A stretch of DNA of 64,000 nucleotides from Stomorhina lunata (lineage: Eukaryota; Arthropoda; Insecta; Diptera; Rhiniidae): the NCBI GenBank assembly GCA_933228675.1, contig OW121741.1:132321290-132385289 (forward strand), read 5' to 3'. This document shows, in pieces, positions 57,210 through 64,000 of the stretch. The notes under the pieces are model-generated. The model searched no databases and was not told the DNA's origin. It saw nothing but the letters and a program-made list of their open reading frames with translations. Numbering within the stretch: the stretch's first letter is position 1; each line of letters starts with the position of its first letter. The translations under genes were made by a program, and so were the position numbers.

Positions 57210-58040
57210 TTAGACATTGTAAGTGGTAGAAATCCACTTCAATAAATCACTCATTAAATCTTGTTTTGAAAGGCGGAAATCGGCAAAGGTTTGAATTTCA
57301 GGATCGGTGGAAATTCTGAAAGATTTACCAATGCCTTGGAGTTTCTAAAAAACAAATGAAAATATATTTGTTAGATAAAGTTTTTAGGTTTATAACATTT
57401 TTTTGTTTAAATAAATACCTTCATGGCATCTTCATCGGTGGTATCATCGCCAGCAAACATTACTTTCACCTCATCAGCCCAATTATCACCGAAAGCATGT
57501 TTCAATATGAACATGGCAGCCTCTCCCTTATTCCAGTTTACTGGTGGCTTAGCTTCAATGGCCTCATGAGCCTGATTGGCTCTGAAACCATATGATTCAA
57601 TAATTTTAATAGCTACTTGTTTTTGGGATTCCTTAATATCCATAGGAGTATCACGATAGTGATATGTCAGCGACACTCTCTTATCCTCCACCCAGGCGTT
57701 GTTTTTCTCAACATTAGCCTTCAATTCCTTGACAAGTTTTGTATAGTTCTGTTGCACCTCTTCGGGCAATTGGTAATCGTGTCTGCTGCCATCGGCAGCT
57801 TCAATTTCAATACCATGATTGCCACCATACATTATGCCACTAATACCCACACGATCTTGAACATCTCGAATACCTCTGCCAGAAATGACGGCCAAAAAAA
57901 TTTTGGGATGTTTGGCAAGTTTGTTCAAGGCAACTTCGGTGGCAATGGGCATGACGGTTTTGGTGGGATTGTCAGCAATAGGGGCCAAAGTACCATCGTA
58001 ATCTAAGAGAATGGCCAGGGTTTTGTTGGGATTCAAAAAA
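57210..58040 (-). CDS. Second trehalose-6-phosphate phosphatase (5' exon not found)
   Basis: Two exons, 58040-57419 and 57344-57210, joined in frame through GTATTT and TTTTTAG sites, supply 252 residues that run from just before HAD motif I to the stop. DYDGTLAP, SGR, GNHGIEIE, WNKGEAAM and GDDTTDEDAMK are intact, so the product should be an active phosphatase. The exon opens in phase 2 after a CACCAG acceptor, exactly where an intron lies in the first phosphatase and Tps1. A short upstream exon with the start codon is therefore expected, but I found no convincing one between 58041 and 64000. It lacks the next intron that Tps1 and the other phosphatase share, and has a private intron after DEDAMK. 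It is likely the counterpart of one member of the Drosophila CG5171/CG5177 pair. Confidence 0.9.
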
Positions 58041-58519
58041 CTGGTGATGGGAAATGTTTGTTAAATTTGTGAGTTTTTAATATATATTTTTTTTTGAAAT
58101 GATGGATGAAAGATGATAACAATGATTGATGATAAAATATGTATGTATCTTTTGAGCCATTTTAACAGATCGCTTAGTTATTTATGTATATAAATGTTTT
58201 TATATTAAGGCACTTCTAAAGTCCACAAATTTTCTGATTGTCATAGCACATTCTGATGATAGGGGTCAAGTTCATTGTAAAATTTCTTGCACATGTTTAC
58301 TCATCTTTTTTTTATAAAACTTTTTTAGTATTTTTTTTTTAATTATTTGTTATTTTTTATTGTCTGTCGCTTATAAATAAAAAACCTAATATATTAAATA
58401 ATCGAAATATTTTATTTTCTATTAATCTTTTGTCGTGTGTAATCGAAAATATTATAATTTATACTTTTTCTATCAAAATAATCTCCTCAATATCACCAGT
58501 CAACAGACAAAAATACATT
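58041..58519. other. Non-coding flank upstream of second phosphatase exon
   Basis: Probably intron or promoter sequence of the second phosphatase. ATGGCTCAAAAG on the minus strand (from 58161 downwards) resembles a start context but has no usable donor in the required phase. Confidence 0.35.
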
Positions 58520-59010
58520 ATAGTTAAACAATTTTTCTACTACCCGATTTAAAAAAAATCCAACATTTGGGAGGTTGTTACATTGCCATATATCGAAAAT
58601 TACTTTTCCAATTTTATCGAATCCAGTAATGGATTAAGAACAAAATTGCCCTTTTTGTGTGATCAACGGTTTTGGAGTTATTTATATCTCAATTAAAAAA
58701 AATTGAAGAGGTTGTCTAAGTTATATTACCCTATGTTGAAATTTACTTTTCCAATTTAATAAGAACAAATTTGACCTTAATTCGTGCTAGTACAAGTTTT
58801 TTGTGTGATCCACGGTTATGGAGTTATTTATCGCAATTAAAAAAAAAATGTTGAAGAGATTGTCCATGTTATTTTACTCTATATTGAAAATTACTTTTCC
58901 AATTTTATTGAAAAACTCATTAATGGATTGAGAACAAAATTGCCTTTAAGTCGTACTAGCACAAGTTTTTTGTGTGATCAACGGTTTTGAAGTTATTTAT
59001 ATCGCAATAT
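58520..59010 (+). repeat. Three tandem copies of a ~156-bp repeat
   Basis: Copies are marked by TTTTTGTGTGATCAACGGTT followed by TTGGAGTTATTTAT and a (TC)GCAATTAAAAAAA tract at about 58656, 58811 and 58969. Each is preceded by AATTACTTTTCCAATTT and AACAAAATTGCC. A partial inverted copy lies at about 55770-55825, on the other side of the phosphatase gene. Confidence 0.75.
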
Positions 59011-59359
59011 TTAAAAATAAAATTTTGAAAAATCAAAAAATTTGTATTTATCTGTTAAAAATTCATAAAAAATTTAAATGGAATCATTTGTTTGCACAAA
59101 TCGTCTGCAACAGATCAACTATTTTTTTTATCGTGTATAACAATCACGATTCATGATCATTAATATTTAAGAATTCACCCTTTAAGGGGTTAGTTATAGA
59201 ATTTTTAATTTCTACGATATTAAACCTACGAAAATGTTTAAATACAATAGATTCTTTTTTACCAGATTTTTCAATAGACAGATTGGTCGACTTGTGTTTA
59301 TAATCGGCGCAAAAGTACAGCACAAAATAATAGTTGGCAGAGTTGCCATATTTTTATTC

Positions 59360-59775
59360 TTTTAACTAAAATGTTTTTATCAAAAATTTTTCTACAAAAA
59401 AATTTTTTAACAAAAATTTTTCTGTAAAAATTTTTTTAACAAAAATTTTTCTATAGAAATTTTTTTAACAAAAATTTTTCTATAGAAAATTTTTTAACAA
59501 AAATTTTTCTATAGAAAATTTTTTAACAAAAATATTTCTATAGAAAATTTTTTATCAAAAATTTTTTTATAGAAAATTTTCTTACAAAAATTTTTCTATA
59601 GAAAAATTTTTTTACAAAAATTTTTCTATAGAAAATTTGTTTGTCAAAAATGTTTCTATAGAAAATTTTCTTACAAAAATTTTTCTATAGAAAATTTTCT
59701 TACAAAAGAAAATTTTTTTATCAAAAATATTTCTATAGAAAATTTTCTTATCAAAAATTTTTCTATAGAAGATTT
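59360..59775 (+). repeat. 28-31-bp minisatellite, about 13 units
   Basis: Units of AACAAAAATTTTTCTATAG followed by AAAATTTTTT. Closely related to the array at 44525-44725, with shorter and more variable units toward the right, where AACAAAA becomes TTACAAAA or TATCAAAA. Confidence 0.87.
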
Positions 59776-62079
59776 GATAATTTTTTTGATCGAAAATATC
59801 TAAAAAATAAAAAAATCTAAAATTGTTTAATATAAAAATTTATTTATGAAAAATATTCCCAATATTTACAAAAATATTCCCAATGTTAACAAAAATAATA
59901 GTGTCGTGGCAACAATGTTCGAGATTATATTTCTTTGTTCTCTCGAACCATGTATTTTGTTGCTATAAATTGGGTTTTGATTTGTTTCTTGTCTATTTTG
60001 TTAACATCCAAATTCCAACTGAATGATCTTAATACTCATTTTCACGAGTTTTATCAATGATCGTGGTATTTACGAAAATAAAAAAAAATGCATCGGCTAC
60101 TGGTGGTATGGTATATGTATATGCAAAATAATTTCTTAAGATCGGTTTAAAAATTAGAGACATATAAGAAAAAGAGAGTAACTTGATAGATCTAAATAAG
60201 TGTTGTTGTGTGGTAAGTAACCACTCATAATTATCCAAGACAACAACCAAAATCTTTGTTTTAACCCTCAGCGACTGACGTGGCAGACTAGCAGACACTA
60301 ACAAAATATAAATTTTGTTTAGAAATTAACTTTGTTATTAAAACGATTCTGATAAATCAATATATAACACACATTTCAGCTTTGAATTAAAAAACACTTA
60401 TTAACAATAAAAAAATGGCTTTTATTAATTTTGCAAAGGGGCCTTGGGAAATATAAGCCATGGAAATGGTGCCTGGTAGTCTACCATGTCAATAGAATTT
60501 TGAAAAATATATCACGGCTGAGTTCTAACAAAACTTCTATAAAATCTGGATAACCTCAGTTGCACTTTATGGAAACATGCGAGCCGCTGCTATGAAACTT
60601 TAACGGCGTTTTAAGCCTAAAACAAACAGACATTTCTAAAAAGAAGACGATCTAACGATAAATACGTCACTGGGTATTATTATAAATTTATATTTGGATT
60701 GACATGTCTTTAATCTTTTTATTTGTTCGATTTTTTCGAAACATTTTTTTTCGTTTCTTTAAAATTTCTAATGATAAAGAAACTCCTAGTTTGTTATTTC
60801 TTGAATATCAATTAAAACTACAAAAAACAAAACCTTGAGAAGAAAAGTAAACATTTTAAAATTAGATTATAAAAATATTATGTTTTTTTTCTTAATGTTT
60901 TCAAAACATATCTATTTAAAATCATATTTATGTCTATATAGAAACACTGTGGGCCTGTTTCACTATCTATTTAATATTAGTCTAGAACTCAAGTGCTTCT
61001 CGGACAAACGAAAAAGTTTTAAAAAGAAATTTTCTCAACAACTTAGAAAATCACGCATTGATTGTTATCAAGGCGTGATCAAATGATTATACTATTAGAT
61101 GTTTTTAAAAGAAATCAAATTCTTTGAAATAAAATTTTCTACTGTATTCCAAATTTTATAATAATAGTTGTTTCGCACTATAAAGAAAACCCAAAACTGA
61201 CTCAATACTATTCTTGCAACTCAATAGTGGTTTGAGTCTTTGCTAAATTGTGAAAGTAACATTATTTCCCCCTTTACTCCAAACTACACAAGGGCTGTTT
61301 CTTAACAGGAACTTCTAAATTAATTTACTTTTTTAGTTCAAAACTAAAAAATTGTGTTATACAAATTTTTTTTGCGAATTTTTATTTCAAATTTCTAAAA
61401 TTAAATCAAATGTTGCTAGCAACACAATTTATTAATTCATTGCAAAAATATATCATCAAATCTTATTGTATTTAAAATTTTGAAAAAAATTTAAGAATTA
61501 TCATTATTTTTAATCACTAATTTTAGCATGAGACAAAATGATTCTATCTACCCTACCATTCCATTCTTTACCTCATCTTATTTTTTATTTGTCTCATAAA
61601 TTTCAGAAATTGAAAAAAAAAACTTTTTCAAAACATCTATAACTCAAAGTTCGTTTTTATAAACAAAAATATTCCAAATGACCTAAATAAATATTTTTCT
61701 AGAGCGTTAAAATTTAGGCCAAAGATCTACAGTATATGAATGGAAATTTTGAATAAATTATCGAACCATTTTATACCGGTTTTTTACTATCAAAAGTTAA
61801 ATCTTGGTTAATATAGAATGTATTTGGTGGGGTCAGTTCTTGAAATTTCAAATATTTGATAGTGGTTTAAATTTAGTATAGATACGTGTATGTATACATA
61901 TATTTTTATTAATTTTGGAACCACTTTCGACCAGTTTTTTAATAAGTGTAAAATTCAATATTGGTTAAGTTATGTTTTTGATTTGGTCAGTTTTTGATAT
62001 TTCAAATAGAAGGTGTTCCAAATAGAAGAATGCAGAAAAGGTGTCACAGGACTCGACCGATATTAAGTTTAAAAATTTT
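59776..62079. other. Non-coding stretch
   Basis: No gene is supported. A 91-aa minus-strand frame at 60304-60029 is the longest and has no recognisable domain, neighbour or splice context. The remainder is AT-rich unique-looking sequence. If the second phosphatase has a distant first exon, it would be here or beyond the window. Confidence 0.4.
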
Positions 62080-63480
62080 CTATAGAAATAGATTCATATC
62101 GAAAATTTTTCTATAAGAAAAAATTTATAATGACAATTTTTCTATAGAAAAAAATTGTATAATAAAAATTTTTCTATAGGAAAAAAATTTAAACATTTTA
62201 TTATACAATATTTTCTTTAGATAAAATTTTCATTATAAAATTGTTTCCATAAAAAATAATTTCATTAGAAATTATTTATATAGAAACAATTTTATAATGA
62301 AAATTTTTCTATAGAAAAATTTTTATTATGAAATTTTTCTATAGAAAAATTTTCATTATAAAATTGTTTCTATAGATAAACTTTTCATTACAAATTTTTT
62401 TCTTAAGAAAACTTTATATTATAAATTTTTTTCTATAGAAATATTTGCATAATACAATTTCTTCTCTAGAAAAATTTTCTAGGAAATTTTATAATGACAA
62501 TTTAGAAAAAAATCTATTAAAAGAAAATAACATTTCTTTTCATTATAAAAATTTTTCATTATAAAATTTTTTCTATAGAAAAATTTTCATTATAAATTTT
62601 TTTCTATAGAAAAATTTTGATTATAAAATTTTTTCTATAGAAAAATTTTTATTATAAAATTTTTTGTATACAAAAATTTTCATTATAAAATGTTTTCTAT
62701 AGAAAAATTTTCATTATAAAATTTTTTCTATAGAAAAATTTTCATTATAAAATTTTTTATTATAAAATTTTTTCTATACAAAAATTGAAAATTTGTTTCC
62801 ATAGACAAATTTTCATTTTAAAATGTTTTCTATAAAAAAATTTTCATTTTCAAATTTTATCTATAAAAAAATTTTCATTTTCAAATTTTATCTATAAAAA
62901 ATTTTCATTTTAAAATTTTTTCTATAAAAAAATTTTCATCATAAAATTTTTTCTATAGAAAAATTTTCGTTATAAAATTTTTTTTATAGAAAAATTTTCA
63001 TTTTAAATTAATTCTGTAGAAAAATTTTTAATTTAAAATTTTTTCTGTAGAAAAATTTTCATTATAAAAATTTTCTATAGAATAAATTTCATTATAAAAT
63101 TTTTCTATTGAAAAACTTCCATTATAAAATTTTTTTCTATTGAAAAATTTTCATTATAAAATTTTTTCTATAGAAAGATTTTGATTATAAAATTTATTAT
63201 AAAATTTTTTCTATAGAAATATTTTCATTATAAATTTTTCTATAGAAAAATTTTCCTTATAAAATTTATTCTATAGAAAAAATTTATTGTAAAATTTTTT
63301 CTACAGAAAAAAATTTCATTGTAAATTTGTTTTGTATAGAAAAATTTTTATTATAAAATTTTTTCTATATAAAAATTTTCATCATAAAACTTTTTCCATA
63401 GAAAAATTTTCATTATAAAATTTTTTCTATAGAAACATTTTCATTATAAATTTTTTACCATAGAAAAATTTTCATTACAA
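62080..63480. repeat. 31-bp minisatellite with several internal inversions
   Basis: The main unit from about 62320 is TTTTCTATAGAAAAATTTTC followed by ATTATAAAATT, 31 bp, about 35 copies. To the left the flank of TATAG switches between TAATGA and TCATTA. For example GAAACAATTTTATAATGAAA (from 62284) is the exact inverse of part of 62222-62247. The array is therefore a mixture of orientations at its left end and uniform at its right end. Confidence 0.88.
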
Positions 63481-63744
63481 TTTTTTTTAAAATTCTGATA
63501 TCAACATTTTTTTATAAATATGAAATATGAAATGAAAGTTTAAAAACAATAAAAAACACATAAACGCACAAGCAAACATACATTTCATAAACACGTGTGT
63601 GTGCCTTAGCTTTCGCTCATTCGATATTTGTCTCCTTAGTTGTTTCTGAATTAAAGTAAAATCGATATACTCTTTTTTTTTGTTATTTTTCAAAACGAAC
63701 CAATGTATGGAAGTGAAAGATCTTTATTTTATAGAATATTTGAT

Positions 63745-63815
63745 TTGACTTTAGTAGTCAAGGGTATTAAATGGTCTTACTTTACCGAATATAGCTCTGT
63801 CTTCTTAAGTTCAAT
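63745..63815 (+). repeat. End fragment resembling the E-family repeat
   Basis: TTTAGTAGTCAAGGGTATT, then TCTTACTTTACCGAATATAG and TCTTCTTAAG, follow the order of the right end of the repeats at 26390, 36861 and 42611 but are strongly diverged. It may be a fragment or a related family. Confidence 0.35.
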
Positions 63816-63854
63816 TCGTTAACAAACAAAACATCAAATATGAAACTGGCATAG

Positions 63855-64000
63855 CGACTCCCGTGGTATAGCAGGTTAGTCATCCGCCTAGCATACCAGA
63901 GGCCCAAGTTCGATCCCTGGCCAGACTCACTTGAAAAAATAAATTTTCAAAAAGCGGCGGTTCACCTCATAACTCAGCTAGCCACTGGTTATTGAGTATT
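63855..64000 (+). mobile_element. tRNA-derived SINE, cut by window end
   Basis: Perfect A box TGGTATAGCAGG (63864-63875) and B box GTTCGATCC (63908-63916), then the body shared with the minus-strand copy at 27847-28145 through GCCACTGGTTATTGAGTATT, where the window stops. The match to that copy over the overlap is nearly complete, so the family was active fairly recently. Confidence 0.85.

Noticed and set aside
58125..58161. ATGGCTCAAAAG on the minus strand as start exon of the second phosphatase
   Set aside because: It resembles the ATGGCTGAACAAAAG start of the paralogue, but there is no GT donor giving phase 2, and the remaining intron would be implausible.
60029..60304. 91-aa minus-strand frame that might be a first exon of the second phosphatase
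   Set aside because: No donor in the required phase 2 at a sensible place, and no similarity to phosphatase N-termini.

Overview
The window looks like nuclear DNA of a higher fly (Diptera, Brachycera; the repeat load and protein similarity suggest a calyptrate such as a blow fly or house-fly relative, which is inference). It is very AT-rich, its genes have short GT-AG introns next to multi-kilobase ones, and every recognised protein is close to its Drosophila counterpart. Splice junctions were placed by hand from donor/acceptor sequence, reading-frame continuity and family similarity, and the six gene models join in frame.

Layout. 1-9719: upstream of the ETS repressor gene aop (yan), with no convincing coding sequence but many inverted-repeat elements and a dispersed repeat seen only around this gene. 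9821-12971 (+): aop, three coding exons, 747 aa. 12972-20610: non-coding, with a 21-bp palindromic array, a cluster of three MITEs and a 2-kb 29-bp minisatellite. 20611-21097 (-): an unrecognised two-exon gene of 140 aa. 21537-25491 (-): AIF, the mitochondrial apoptosis-inducing factor, seven coding exons, one intron almost wholly filled by a minisatellite related to the one at 17-19 kb. 25492-33991: transposon graveyard (mariner-like and Tc1-like remnants, a tRNA-derived SINE, an unclassified repeat family, a pre-miRNA-like hairpin). 33992-41528 (+): Tps1, a fused trehalose-6-phosphate synthase/phosphatase, 818 aa in five coding exons. 43027-44001 (-): a YIPF6-like Golgi membrane protein. 45166-51920 (-): a stand-alone trehalose-6-phosphate phosphatase (274 aa). 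57210-58040 (-): a second, diverged phosphatase whose first exon I could not find. 58041-64000: repeats only.

How the genes fit together. Tps1 makes and can dephosphorylate trehalose-6-phosphate, the route to the main insect blood sugar, and two stand-alone phosphatases lie within 17 kb of it. The phosphatase domain of Tps1 and the first phosphatase share two introns at the same aligned residues and in the same phase, and the second phosphatase keeps one of them. This points to duplication of the domain or gene within one locus. aop, AIF and YIPF6 act in unrelated processes.

The most unusual feature is repeat architecture. At least seven separate arrays have 29-31-bp units with a shared TATAG(G/A)AA..TTTTTC core. 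Several switch orientation inside the array or occur as inverted pairs, which resembles the long inverted terminal arrays of foldback (FB-type) transposons.
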